The notes under the pieces are model-generated. The model was not told where the DNA came from, did not search any database, and worked only from the letters and a program-made list of their open reading frames with translations. Shown here piece after piece: positions 12,843 to 24,223 of a DNA stretch of 64,000 nucleotides. Origin of the DNA: Blakeslea trispora (Eukaryota > Mucoromycota > Mucoromycetes > Mucorales > Choanephoraceae); assembly GCA_025331445.1 (NCBI GenBank), contig JAIWNE010000003.1:186001-250000 (forward strand), in the 5' to 3' direction. A program made the translations under genes and the position numbers. Positions within the stretch are counted from its first letter, which is position 1. Each line of letters begins with the position of its first letter.

Positions 12843-13384
12843 AGAAGAAAATCATTTAATGCATCCAATTTGCATGCAACTTTAATTATGTATATAGAAC
12901 ATTCCCCTTCTCTCTCTCTTTTTGGGTTTACAAACTCACATTACAGCTATTTAAGAATAAACTTTTACTTTCTCATATGTTTTATTTGAAAATGTCAAAA
13001 GGGACTTGGGCATCCATCGGGACATATGTTTCTTTTTAAAGAAAGCTGCACTACAACTTAATCAGTTTATGATTAGTTGAATAGCGACATAACCGTCTCC
13101 TTCTTTTTTTGGCTCAAATATGGTCAGACCTTGATTAATTCAGGCTCAGTTAAGACATACACTTTGGCTTCACCAACTCTTGATAATATGTAATTATGAC
13201 CTTAATTTGTATCAGTTGTACTCGTAATTTGATTTAGCCATATGGTTTACTGATACAACAAAATTCTCTATAATTTTGTAGGCCTCCCCATACTTTTCTC
13301 AGATCGTTGAGCACTTCTTTGTGAGGATTACGTCTTCAACAATATCATTTGAAGTACTAAGCATGATTTATTTGATTCAAATCA
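12843..13384. other. Convergent spacer
   Basis: The 3' flanks of two convergent genes (the glycosyltransferase and tubulin cofactor E). AT-rich, with several AATAAA-like strings such as that near 12955. Nothing else is recognisable. Confidence 0.5.
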
Positions 13385-15530
13385 TCAATTTGAAACAATT
13401 AAAATTTCATCACCATCACTGATGCCATAGAATTTTAAGTCTCTTAAATCATCTTCAACATCCATGACGATCAAATCACGCTCATTTTCTCCAGTAATGG
13501 ATTGTATCAGTAACAAGTGTTGGTTTGCAGCGGGTATTTTCATTAGCCGTTGGATCATATTCTTCATGTTTCTGACCGTCATTGTCTTTAAGAATTTCTT
13601 TTGTAATGAGCTGATAAGAGGAGGTAGCTCTGATTGATGCTTCAAAGATACAAGATCAGACGCAGAAGAAGCTATTTCTCTTGTCGTTAATGTAATATCA
13701 ATCAGTCTATCCTTGAGTGCTGTTGAACTTTCTTTCAATTGCATGCCCAAGTCAGGCTCACCATGTTCTAATTGTAAATCATGTTTTAAACATTTGCCTG
13801 TGCATCTCAAACAATCGCTCTACTTACTTGAGCATAGTTCTAAATATCGAGGATGTACTTTTGTTATCTCATCTTTTGTTGTACCGTCCTTCACACAGAA
13901 CTTTAGATAATACCTTTCCAAGTCTGTTCGTTCTCGGGAAGTTAACTAAGATGTTGTGAGGAAACAAGTTAGATAAGAAATAGAAAATAAGAGATAGGTC
14001 TCTTTGCACTCAGATAAATCGATTTGTATACTTACTGTATTGCCGTTTACGGTTGTGAGTTTTTTTATTCTACCAACTATATGCGCATCTTCAAGCTCGC
14101 GGTCCATATCTTCAGAAGGTAAGAGAAAATACATTTGTGATTATTGTCCTCTTGTGTTAATTGATTTAAGGACCCTACCTTTGAATATAGGATTTTCTTT
14201 GCATCTAATTCTAGTAAGGAGTGGTAGTTTGTTTAATGCATTGAAACTGTCCCAGTTGTCAATTGTATTGCCATCTAATCTAATATAGTTCAATCTTGGA
14301 AATAGACCATCTGTTGACTCTATTCTAGAGATGCAATTGTTGTTTAAGAACAATACTTCTAGGCTATGAAATTATCAGTTTGATAAAAGACTCAAATGAT
14401 TAAACAGACATTAAACATACAAGTTCTCTTGGTCAACTTACTTTGGCAATGTACCTAGTTTAGCAACCTGGCTCCAATCGTCAATCTTATTGTCTTCTAG
14501 GTTAAGACATTTCAGGTTGGGCAAGCTTATTTCACCTAATTCGGACAGTTCATTTCCACCTAATTGCAAATCTTCCAAGTCTGTCAAGTGCAATAACAGT
14601 TCATGGATTTCATTCCAAGTGATAAGTGTATGACTCAATGAAAGCGTCTTTATATGTTGCAAAGCTAAGTTTGACTGAGGCGGGGTTGTAAAACGTAAAT
14701 GGCTTAAATAAAACTTGTGAGTAATGCTTCCAATCAAGTAACAGAATACATACTTGAGTCGCAATATCTTCAACTTGGGTAGCTGCGAAGCAATAGCAGA
14801 GACAGTTTCCCAATCTGAGATCAGATTTCGAGACAAGTCCAAATCTTCAATGTCTGATACGATGCATGTTAGCTGTCAACAATATCCATAAATAAGGTGA
14901 TGAGCTTACTTAGATGTGCATCAGCGATTTGTTTTGGTGCTCCTGCAGACTCAATCAATTGTTCAGCTAATCCGACTACTCTCAATCTACTGAGATCACT
15001 ATTTTTCTCACATACATTTTTAGAACGAGAGCGAGATTTTGAACATCTTCCAATTACCTTTGAAAGCGCTGGATCTTTTCAAACCCATAAGTTTCTACGA
15101 CGATCTGCTTATTTCCTCCAAAATACAATTCTCCACGATCTTTCGATTTATCATATGCTTCTTGCTTTATTGTTGTAATGTCATCTTGCTCAAGATATTT
15201 GCTTTTAAGTGCGTCTAGGAAGACAGTTCCATGCAAAATCTTTTGAGGGTGATAGCGTACAAATGACCCAGAAATAGGTCCTCTAATATATGAATCAAAT
15301 TAGTATTCATTTCTGTAGCTTTAAGCGCAATGTGACTTGACATACCTGCAATCAAAATACTTTGTGCCTTGATGACTGCCACCGTGCTTGCCACGTTGAA
15401 GATCATCCCATTCAACGCCTAGCCATTCACCTTTAGATCCTTCGACTGAACCTACAAACTTGACTGTGGCTCTATCTTTTCCCACTTGGATACGAGATCC
15501 GACGCGGATGTTGTCTGGAATCGAGGACAT
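13385..15530 (-). CDS. TBCE: Tubulin-specific chaperone E (tubulin-folding cofactor E)
   Basis: A tubulin-folding cofactor that takes part in assembling and dissociating the alpha/beta-tubulin dimer in the cytosol. Domain order matches the family exactly. The N-terminal CAP-Gly domain (start at 15528-15530) runs from NIRVGSRIQVGKDRATVKFV through GEWLGVEWDD to GKHGGSHQGTKYFDC. Leucine-rich repeats span about 14900 down to 14160 (LDLSRNLISDWETVSAI, LEDLQLGGNELSELGEI, LNLEDNKIDDWSQV, VLFLNNNCISRIES). A C-terminal ubiquitin-like domain ends GISDGDEILIVSN at 13385. Exon 1 is 15346-15530 and exon 2 starts at 15282. At least seven short introns are present; most inner boundaries were not fixed individually. 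A fragment resembling the MITE terminus seen at 27040 lies less than 40 bp upstream of the ATG. Confidence 0.92.
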
Positions 15531-17136
15531 GAGGTGAAAAGCAAAGAGAAGGTGAAGCACATTATCATACAGGCAGACCTACTGAATTTGGTATTTTCGA
15601 GAGCAGGAACGGCGGGTCTTCAAAAAACGAATAGTCAGAATGAAGGTAGTCTGTACCATTTCCAGAAATGGATTACATGTAGGTGTACAGAGAAAGGAAG
15701 GTTGTTTTCATACAAGACATTTTATCAAGACCACAAGAAACAAGCTCCTCAAACATGTGCAAGTATGACGGAGAATAAAGTTATGTCTCTCATAGAATTG
15801 CAAATAACATCAGCATAGCATTGTTTTGAGTGACAGCCAACTACCATTTATTGACGTATAAGCATCGCGCCTTCTCCGAGTAAAACTCTGTAGCTTATCA
15901 ATCAAACAAGAGGGTCAGGCCCTCTGATCACATGAAGCAATTACACATCTAACCAAACGAATTCTTACAGAGTTGAAACAGCGAATAGCCATTGATGTTG
16001 CAAACAGCTAAAGATGGATATAGTGTTGCCCTTGGCGATTCCTCGTATTCCTGCATTGAACTGATCAGTGTCAGCTTCTACTTGAGTTTTGTGAATTACG
16101 ATTAAGTATGGTGTTTATTGGTGTCTCAAATAAAGCGAACTGGTATATTATTTTTTCATAAAAGGGTTTTGTTAAGCAAGGTAGCTAGCACCAAATAAAA
16201 CGGATAAAAACTCACGTTTTAGTCGATTTTTTACCTTTTGTATCAAAAGACAAGGCTTTGAGTAGCTTTCTCTATCTGCTTTTTCTTTTATAGACGCGTC
16301 TTGTTTCGATCGCCGGTAGTCTCTACAAAACTTGGATTATGCAGTTGTTTATATGAAAAGAAACATGCTCTACTTTTTATTCCTATTTTAAGTTGGTTTT
16401 ATTCATTTGACAAAAGCATTTACTTGAAATAACTTGCTTTTTGCTATCAAGCAGACTAAAGAAAATTTATGTCTACAGAATTTATCTATTTCGGTAGCAA
16501 AGATCCAGTACACAATACTAAGCTCTCACCCAAAAATCGAAAAAAGAAAAAGAGCTGAAAGCTGCCAGAAGACTTGGATTACTATATGTCTGGAAAATGA
16601 TAGCAGAGGTTATCTCCAGACATTATTTGTTTTTGTGTTTGATAAGATAACATAATGCGAAATTACCAAAATTTTCTTTTGCAGCTAGCATCATGCTTAG
16701 CAGGTTTTCATGCAATATGAAATAGTTTGAAAAATATAAAAGGAATAGGCATACACCATTCAACATAAAATATCCTACAAGAGTACATAGATAAGCATTT
16801 TTAAGGATTCGATGCAAAGCTGTATATCTACTTGTTTTGGGCTCGAGTTACTGATTCCACATGCAAACTTGTTTTTATGAGATCAAATGTTAAATTTACT
16901 TGTGAAGATACAGGTCTATAAAAAAAACAAATAAACAGTTACTCACAAGACAGTTGAATCACTAATAGTGTAACTAATAAGCTAGCAAGTGAAGGCTTCA
17001 CAGTTTTACGGTTCAACAATGTGTTTTTTTTTCTTGTTTGGTTTATTACTATTAGTTGCGAAAGGTAAATGAAAGGCAAAAGTATGTAAAGTTATGTAAA
17101 TGAGAATGATGTATAGACAAGATGAAGAGAGAGAAA
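15531..17136. other. Intergenic interval with a MITE-terminus fragment
   Basis: The spacer between the TBCE promoter and the FAD2 3' end. An open frame of about 110 codons (15486-15818, plus) overlaps the TBCE start region and has no recognised domain; part of it is the MITE-like fragment, so I do not call it a gene. The remainder is AT-rich and featureless. Confidence 0.5.
15568..15605 (+). mobile_element. Solo terminal-repeat fragment of a MITE
   Basis: After a TA, the sequence CAGGCAGACCTACTGAATTT closely matches the terminus of the hairpin element at 27040 (CAGTCAGACCTATTGAATTT), with the similarity fading after about 30 bp. No matching opposite end was found nearby, so this looks like a truncated, diverged copy. 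It sits immediately 5' of TBCE, where it would be part of the promoter or leader. Confidence 0.5.
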
Positions 17137-18531
17137 TTATTTCTTGTAGAAGACGACATCACCTTCGTCTTCGACGAAACGACATTCCTTCCAGACTCTC
17201 CATAAGGCAACAGGAATGGGTGTGTTATCATAGTGATAATGTTTACCAAGAGCCTTCTTGATGTGAAGAGTAGCTTCCTGAGCATGGTAGAAAGGCATGG
17301 TGGAGAAAAAATGGTGGGCAACGTGAGTGTCGGAGATGTGGTGATGGAAGTAGTTGATGATGGCACCATAAGAACGGTCAACGGTCAAGGCGGCACCACG
17401 TTGGAAGTTCCAGACGTTCTCGCGGTAGTGGGGAAGCTTGGGATCAGTGTGTTGTAAGTAGGTAATCAAAACCAACCAGAAGTTGACGTTCAAGTAAGGA
17501 ATGACGTAGAACTTGATAACAGTGAGAGAGCCAAAGATTTGACCACAGTAAGTCAAGAAACCAATCATAGCAATGATACCAGCAGTAGAAGTCATAACAT
17601 CCCAGTATTGACCTTCTTCGTAAATGTCACATGTAGGGTTGAAGTGAGAGGCCCAACCAGGGTAATCTTGACCAGTGACATTGGTGAAGAGATAAAGGGG
17701 CCAGCCGAAAGTGAACATAAGGAACATACGCCAGAGGGAGGCAATAGGAGTTTCTTCAAGGATATCATGAGGACCGTCAGCTTGAGGATCTTGATCGCGA
17801 GCAGGCAAGCCAATCTTGTTACGAGTCTTGGGAAGGAAAACCTAATGGATGATAACAATTTGATTAGAATATGAAAATAGAATGGTATACGAAAAAAAAT
17901 TTTTTTTTTTTTTACAAAACTTGGGGAAGAAATTCTATAAAAAGTCAAAAGGAAAAAAAAAAGAAGAGATCAAAAGAATAGTTTACCTGATCCTTGGACA
18001 TATGGCCAGTAGCCTTGTGATGTCTAGAATGAGAAAATCTCCATGAATGATAAGGAACAAGCAAGAGGGTATGAAGAACGAAACCAACGCCGTTGTTAAT
18101 GGCCTATAAAAAGACATATGCAATGCAAATGAGTATGTTTTACTTCCATCTATAGAAGAAAAATGAGTATATACCTTAGAAGGACTAAATGCTTGATGGC
18201 CACACTCATGACCAAGTACCCAGACACCAGTACCGACAATGCCTTGAGCAATCCAATACAAAGGCCAGAGAGCAATGCGGGCATAAACATTGGGAATTGT
18301 GTCGATATAAGAGGCTAAATAAGCCAAAAAGCCAACAACTGCAAAGTCGTGAAGAACATGAGTGAAGGATGTAAAGGTATCACGGCGGAAACAGTGAGCA
18401 GGAATGGCATCACGGATTTCCTTGATAGTGAATTCAGGGATTTCCCAATTTCTTTCAATAGCTTCATCAATTACAGGCTTTACTGCATTTTGAGAAGCAG
18501 AATCACTCTTAACATTTCTCTGTGTTGCCAT
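17137..18531 (-). CDS. FAD2: Delta-12 fatty acid desaturase (oleate to linoleate)
   Basis: An ER-membrane di-iron desaturase that introduces the second double bond into oleoyl lipids. Exons are 18175-18531, 17987-18103 and 17137-17841, giving 392 residues, the normal length. All three histidine boxes are visible: HECGH (end of exon 1), HSRHH (exon 2) and HVAHH (exon 3, within [15 protein letters not shown]). Hydrophobic membrane stretches flank them. The start is the ATG at 18529-18531 ([15 protein letters not shown]); upstream in-frame codons are leader. A TATA-like box lies 126-133 bp upstream of the start. The C terminus ends in VVFYKK, a lysine-ending tail of the kind that can serve in ER retention. 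A 1.27-kb inverted-repeat element begins 540 bp upstream. Confidence 0.95.
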
Positions 18532-18656
18532 GATGCTGACTTTTTCTTTAATTAATTTAAGAAAAAGTTGGGGGGAAGAAAAGTCTTGAAAAGAAAGAGA
18601 GAGAAGGGGAGATAAAAGAAAAAAAGAAAAAGATATGCTTAATTGGATCAACCAAA

Positions 18657-18664
18657 CTTTTATA
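18657..18664 (-). promoter_or_regulatory. TATA-like box of FAD2
   Basis: TATAAAAG on the minus strand, 126 bp above the FAD2 start codon, followed by a pyrimidine-rich tract of the sort usual in strong fungal promoters. Spacing and sequence are the only evidence. Confidence 0.45.
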
Positions 18665-19072
18665 CTAATGTCTCAAAAAAAAAGTGACAACAAATAACGA
18701 ATAACGAGCGTACATATTAAGGAACCAAAACTAAAAAAAAAATGCTACCGAATTAAAAGATCAGCGGTAGTTAAAATCGACTTGAAGCAGACTTTATATT
18801 GTGATCTGAAAAGAAAGGACCCCAATTGTTGAACGAAAATTAGACACAACCAATACGAGGTCATTGTTTTAGGGCCGACTTTACCTCTTCCGGCCTCGCA
18901 TGCACCATTTTCGGAAATAGATTAATCACTAAGCACAAGCAAAAAATTTAAATCGCACTAGTAGAAAAGTCAAGCTGCATGTTTAAAAAAAAAGATAGAG
19001 ATTGCACAGTAAAAAAGAAACTTAGTTATGCAGTTTTAGAGAGTTTTTGTTCAGGCATGTCTTTGACTTTAA

Positions 19073-20339
19073 GCCGACGTAGCGGCAGTATCTTTCAGGG
19101 TCCTGTAAAGAGACACTGTCACAAGGATCGACTGCTCTTGGAATTGAATTTTCTCCTTTAACAACTTTGCTCCTTTCATCATACTTTTTCTTTTAAATCA
19201 ATGATCGAAATTGTTTATTGAAGAACAAGCTGGAGAGTTGGAGTGATACGCATATTTGAAGACCCCAACTGAAGGTCAGCTTTCTAATTTAGCCTGAAAC
19301 ATGCATAGATGTATCATATTTGACGAGATAGTAGATTTTGACCTCTTCATGTTGCTCAAGCCCGTACAAAGCATCAAATATAACATTGGGACGATAAGTA
19401 AGAGAAGCCTCCGTTGTCTTCTTTTCTTTTTAGCTCTTCCATAAGATGCTCTCATTTGTCGCTCAAAAATATCGCTTTCCCGAGATGGTCATTGTTCTAG
19501 TTCTTGTTTTAAATCCAATAGCCACAGCTTGAGCACCAATAGTTAGCCAAAGTATATTACGACTTGGGTTAATACCAAATGCTAATTCACCAATGGAAAT
19601 GCATATTAGATGCCTAACACTTAACTGTTAACAAGTGAATTTTTTCTATATTCAGATTGAAGATAAGCTTAATTTGAGAGCAAAAGTCATCTTCTCTAAA
19701 TGCAGTACGATTGGTGCAGTGAGCGTACTTAATGATATTGCCATCAACTTACTGTATTCATTTTGAAGACGAACTTCTGAAGATTCTATAGAGTTTCGAC
19801 TTTGACAAAACTATTGATTACGTAAATAGTTCTTAAATATACCAAGCTGAAGAATCAAAGTATTTAGAGCCTCTTTATTTTCCTTTTCTTTTTTTTTTTT
19901 TTTTTTTGCTTTAACTACAATACGGTCTCTTCTTCTTTTGCCATAATTTAACTTTGCTGTAGGAAGTTAATGCTTGACCTAAGCTAGAGCCATCTCTATT
20001 TACCTCCATTAATACTCAAATTTAATCTGAGCTCAAGTTTTTTTTTCTGGGCTGCAAAAGACAGCTCAAATAATGGGTTGTTATTTGTTAGAAGCTGCTA
20101 TTGAACTGCATGACTTTCCTTAATTCAATTCAAATCTATTCCTACAGTCTTTTTTTTTTAAAAAAATAAAAGGGTAGCCTTTTTTCTCTCTGGTTATAAA
20201 TAAGGACAGCACTTCAAATCTAGGCATAAGTTCTGGACAATAAGCTATAGAAGGAAGAAGGACCTCAATTTCAAGAGTAGTCTATGTTTGTGACAGCGTC
20301 TGTCTACAGGACCCTGAAAGACACTGCCGCTACGTCGGC
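19073..20339. mobile_element. Non-autonomous DNA transposon with about 90-bp terminal inverted repeats, flanked by TTAA
   Basis: The left end reads GCCGACGTAGCGGCAGTATC and the right end, read on the minus strand, GCCGACGTAGCGGCAGTGTC. The two agree with few mismatches for about 54 bp and more loosely to about 90 bp. TTAA abuts both ends (19069-19072 and 20340-20343). The interior of about 1.1 kb is AT-rich and has no open frame that could encode a transposase, so the copy is non-autonomous. TTAA target duplications are typical of piggyBac-type elements, but a TA duplication with element ends AGCC/GGCT (mariner-like) fits equally well; the superfamily is not settled. Confidence 0.8.
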
Positions 20340-20403
20340 TTAACAAACAATCTCTTTAAGATTGCATGAGTGGAATGTTTTTTATTTCTCAGCTACACTT
20401 AAT

Positions 20404-21327
20404 TTACTTGCGCTTATTGGTCTGTCGTTTGCTACCTCTTGTTGGTGTGTTGACTGATCTTCCAGCTGCCCTTCTAGGTGTGCTACGGCCAGCTGGCTCA
20501 GGTGTAGCTTCTGATTTTCTAGCTCCTCTTGATGCTCGCCTTGAAGATTTACCTGATTGATATTAAAGGAGGAAAGGCATCAGGTTTAGTTTTTGACACA
20601 TGATCATAGTTTTTTCTCTTGGGGGATAAATTCAACCAACCTTCTTCAGGCTCGGGTGTAGATGTGATTGAATCAGCTACCGAGTTAGTCGGCGAAGTAT
20701 CTCTTTTGCTTGTTCTTGTACGTTTCGCAGGAGGAAGAACAGGTGAAGGACTTGATTCTTCTTGAATAGAAGATACAGATTGGTCATCTTGTCGATGCTC
20801 AGATATCAGTTGTTCATACTCTTCAAAAGGCAGTGAGAATTCAAGCAGAGCATCTCCCTTTTTCCTTTCTTGTTCTTCCCTCTCTTCCTCTTGCTCTTCA
20901 TCTTCCTCTTCCTAAAAATCACTGTGTCAACACTGTCACACAAATCCAATTTCTTTTTTTTTATATACCAATTCGTCTAATGCAGACATGCCATAGAATT
21001 CACCCAATTTATCCCATATTTCTTTGATGGTGCATGAAATGGGACTATTTTGATTAAACTGTTTTTGTACGCTTATAATGCGAAAATGCTTATGTATGCC
21101 TAGCACAAAGAAAAAAAAAAAGAATTAAGCTTACATATTGCCGACATATGGACACATAGCAACACGGCATAAGCTTCCATACCAACCGGCTTGCAACGCG
21201 ATATAGCGTTCAACAAAGCTAATTCCATACTAGCATCCCATTCTTTATGGCTCAACTGCGATTGCTCAATAGATTCCTCTAGCTTGACAGGGTAATCGAG
21301 TTCCTTGCTTTCCACAGATTCTGTCAT
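20404..21327 (-). CDS. EAF7: NuA4 histone acetyltransferase subunit Eaf7 / MRGBP homologue
   Basis: A subunit of the nuclear NuA4/TIP60 acetyltransferase complex, working with an MRG-type chromodomain protein. The start at 21325-21327 gives MTESVESKELDYPVKLEES. The conserved Eaf7 core follows: EWDASMELALLNAISRCKPVG, then across an intron (exon 1 is 21183-21327) IHKHFRIISVQKQFN and TIKEIWDKLGEFYGMSALDEL. After the core comes an acidic run (EEEDEEQEEEREE) and a basic Ser/Thr-Pro-rich tail ending TNKRK, expected for a nuclear protein with a disordered C terminus. Two more short introns lie near 20940 and 20600. It is followed within 100 bp by the end of the upstream PPR gene on the same strand. 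Confidence 0.88.
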
Positions 21328-21422
21328 GGTGTCTATTATACAGAAGAAGAAAAGAGCAAATAAATAAAAAGACTGTCACGTTTTTTTTATTTAAAGGGTA
21401 TAGAAAATGTCTACAAAGTATA

Positions 21423-24223
21423 TTACAATGAAAGACGATATTGCATCCATTCTTGTATCTTGGAAGCAGATTGAGAATCGCCAATGTTCGTAAAAGCTTT
21501 CATAAATAACTTGTAAGTTACTTGGTTTGCTTCAGTGGAATCTGAAAATAGCTTGATAAACGCAAACTGAGGAGTCTGCTCTTTGCTTGAAGCTGATACT
21601 GTCTGATGATTCAAATCACACAACTGATTGCATAAGGCAGCCTTTGTGCCGGTTAATTCTAAATTTTGCTTTTGCTTGCGGGTGATGAAGGTTCTGCTGT
21701 AGCCTGTAGCAGATTCAAAAATATCCCAAATCTTCTCGCTTGACATTGCAGGTTTGTTGTTCGAATAAGCTTCCACTAAATCCCATCTATTGCTGTGCTT
21801 ATGTAATCGGATATGTGCCATTGTTCTCGGATTAAGCTGCAAGAAGCTTTGTATCAAAAGATTGAATGTCACCATGTTCAAACTGCCATCTTCTTTCAGC
21901 TTTTGAATGAGCTTTTCTACTTCTGCCCATTCTTTGCGCTGAATCCAGCCATTTAACATTGTATTTACTGTCCATTCATCAGGGCGAGTTTCAGGCTGTG
22001 CTTGCATCTTTCTATAAATCTGTTCAGCTGCATGCATGTTGCCTGAGTTTACAAAGGCTTTGATCAAGATATTGTATGTCACTAGATCAGGCTCTAGATT
22101 CTGTTTGATTAGTCTTTTGAAGGTTCTTTTCAAGCATGTGATGTTGGGCTGAGGAAGTTGAGATGCAAATGCATTTAGTAAAAAGTTATAAGTTGCTAGC
22201 TTATGAAGCTCTTTATGACTGCATTCCTTGTAAAATCGTTTCCTGTATTGCATATCGATCCATGCCCTTTCCACTTTGCGAACATCATTGTTTTCTGTTG
22301 CCACCAACATCATTGCTCGATAAATACTTGGACTTCCACAACGCTGAAGGCTCTGAGAGACTCCATTTTCACGAACCCAATTGTATATTTGAAAGGCATG
22401 TTCGCAATCACCTCTTCTGCCTAATCCCAACATGACTCGACTAATTCCTTCTCCATCCAAATATATACCTAAGCTTGATTCAAGCACTTTTAACGACTTG
22501 ACAATGCAGTCTCCGTGTACCAGCGGATGTCCATTTTTGGTTTCAAGATGAATCAATGTGTCTATGATGCGTATCACTGTATTAGGGGTAAATTTCATCT
22601 TGAAATCAGGCTTGAGTATCTGTTGACAGTCATGGCTTTTATCCTGTGCAAACTTTGCTGCAAGTAAAGCTTTGACAATACGTCGATTGCCGTCTACGGT
22701 TCCTGTTTAAACTGCTTAACCAAGGCTTGGTATTCTTCTTCACAACGCTTCCATTCCCCTTGACTTAGCCATCCCTCTAAAACAACAGCGTATGAGTCAA
22801 GGTCTTGACAGCCTTCTTCTTGCAACCACTTTAAGCACTGATCTAGCTCCTTCCGTTTTGTGAAGCCTTGTGCCATAACCATAAAAGTATGATTATCCAA
22901 ACTATACCCATTTCTCTTTACGTCAGACACAACCGTCTTTGCTTGTTCCATTCTTGCTGAGCTTGCTGTAAAGACATTGATAAAAGCTTTGCAAACATCC
23001 AAATTGACATCTTCTCCTGGTCTCTCGATATCCTGATGCTTTAATGTGCTGTAAAGTTGCTGTGTTTGCGAGATAGGTATCTGCGTGCCAAAGGTTTTTA
23101 GTAGAATAGAGACAGTCACCGAATTAGGCTCCAGATTAAATTTCTGCATCCATGCAATAGTATTTTTTAGGCTGTCATGATATGCATGCCGTGACTGAGC
23201 ATCAAGCAAAAGATTAAACATCTTTACGCTCGGTACAAACCCCTTTTGTCGACATATCAAATCAAACAGAGTAGATAAATGTGATGCTCTGAGTGCTTTG
23301 TATTTGTTGTTTTCTAATGCTTCAACATAGGCATGAAGCAAAGTCTCTACTGATGCAGTTGACAATCTTTTTCGCCCTAACTTGAAAAATCGACTATAAC
23401 CACGCCAAAGCGATGCTGCTATTTGATCTGATGCTTGAAAACTCCACTCCTGTATAGAGGAGTGCTGGTATAGGTCATCTGTCAAACGCATTGCCACTAG
23501 TACGTGCTTATGCTTTTTAGAGTTGCAATGAGCACTAACTACTTCCGCAAGACAGTAAGATAAATCTCTTGCATTCAATTTGGAGCCTGTGTTCATGTCT
23601 CGAAATGCATCTACTGCCGCAGATAAATCCTTGGTTTGGATCAAGGCTGACATATAATGTCGATACATGACAGAGCGTGCTATGTTGTGTTTCTTGTATT
23701 CTCTAAAGACACTGTTGACTTTGGTCACATTTCCTGTATGACCATATGCTGACAATACGAGTCGATAAATAGTGTTATTAGGTCGTATGTGAAGCTGTTT
23801 GAGTTCCTCGTAAACCTGAATCAAACAAAGCCAACGTTCTGATCCTTGTTTTGTGTTTTGAGCAACTGCCGTCAACAGAGATTCTAGTGCTTGCATGTCG
23901 AGCAAGTCTTTAGGCATTGCCCGGTAATCTTGCCACAACTCTGCAAGACTCTTCTCGCGCTCTATTGTCGAGAGATCGCTTTTAAAACATCCAATCTCAT
24001 GCTCTTCACTTGAAAGTGATCTTGCTGTAGTTGCAAAAGTTGAATAAGATCGCGGGCTAATCCAACACAAAACAAAAGGCCATTTGTGCGTCTGCTGATG
24101 AATACTGCCCTGAATATGCGATCTGGGTATTGGTAATCGTTGTTTGGTATGACTGAAGAAAGGCCAGGGCTTAACACTTATTTGTCGCAACGAACGTAAA
24201 GGCTCTCTCAACTGTGCAGACAT
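21423..24223 (-). CDS. Large pentatricopeptide-repeat protein, probably mitochondrial
   Basis: An RNA-binding helical-repeat protein, presumably acting in mitochondrial RNA processing or translation. The chosen start (24221-24223) gives MSAQLREPLRSLRQISVKPW, an Arg-rich presequence-like N terminus. PPR-type repeats are plain in both halves, for example PNNTIYRLVLSAYGHTGNV, PSVKMFNLLLDAQSRH, PDLVTYNILIKAFVNSGNMH and DEWTVNTMLNGWIQRKEW. The first open frame stops at a TAG (22694-22696) and the second half continues in another frame that is open from 22706. Either a 77-bp intron with donor GTTAAG and acceptor TTTGCACAG joins them in phase, or one base is missing near 22700. With the intron the product would be about 900 residues. 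No other introns are needed. Confidence 0.82.

Larger units (their letters stand above)
18532..20403. other. FAD2-EAF7 spacer, largely occupied by a TIR element
   Basis: The FAD2 promoter region (18532 to about 19068) followed by an inverted-repeat element filling 19073-20339. Outside the element nothing else is recognised. A 22-base T run lies at about 19885-19908. The EAF7 stop codon comes only 60 bp after the element's right end. Confidence 0.6.

Noticed and set aside
15486..15818. A 110-codon plus-strand ORF as a gene
   Set aside because: It overlaps the TBCE first exon in antisense and includes the MITE-terminus fragment; no domain or splice support.
17137..18531. Broken FAD2 reading frame near 18060
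   Set aside because: Recounting gives exon 2 as 117 nt and a continuous 392-residue frame with all three histidine boxes.
5580..19010. Shared AGAGATTGCACAGT word at about 5580 and 18990
   Set aside because: A 14-base match between two places in 64 kb is expected by chance several times.
19073..20339. Firm assignment of the TIR element to piggyBac
   Set aside because: TTAA flanks suggest it, but the termini are not piggyBac-like and a TA duplication fits equally well.
22694..22710. Programmed ribosomal frameshift in the PPR gene
   Set aside because: No slippery heptamer is visible in the 12-base overlap; an intron or a missing base explains it more simply.
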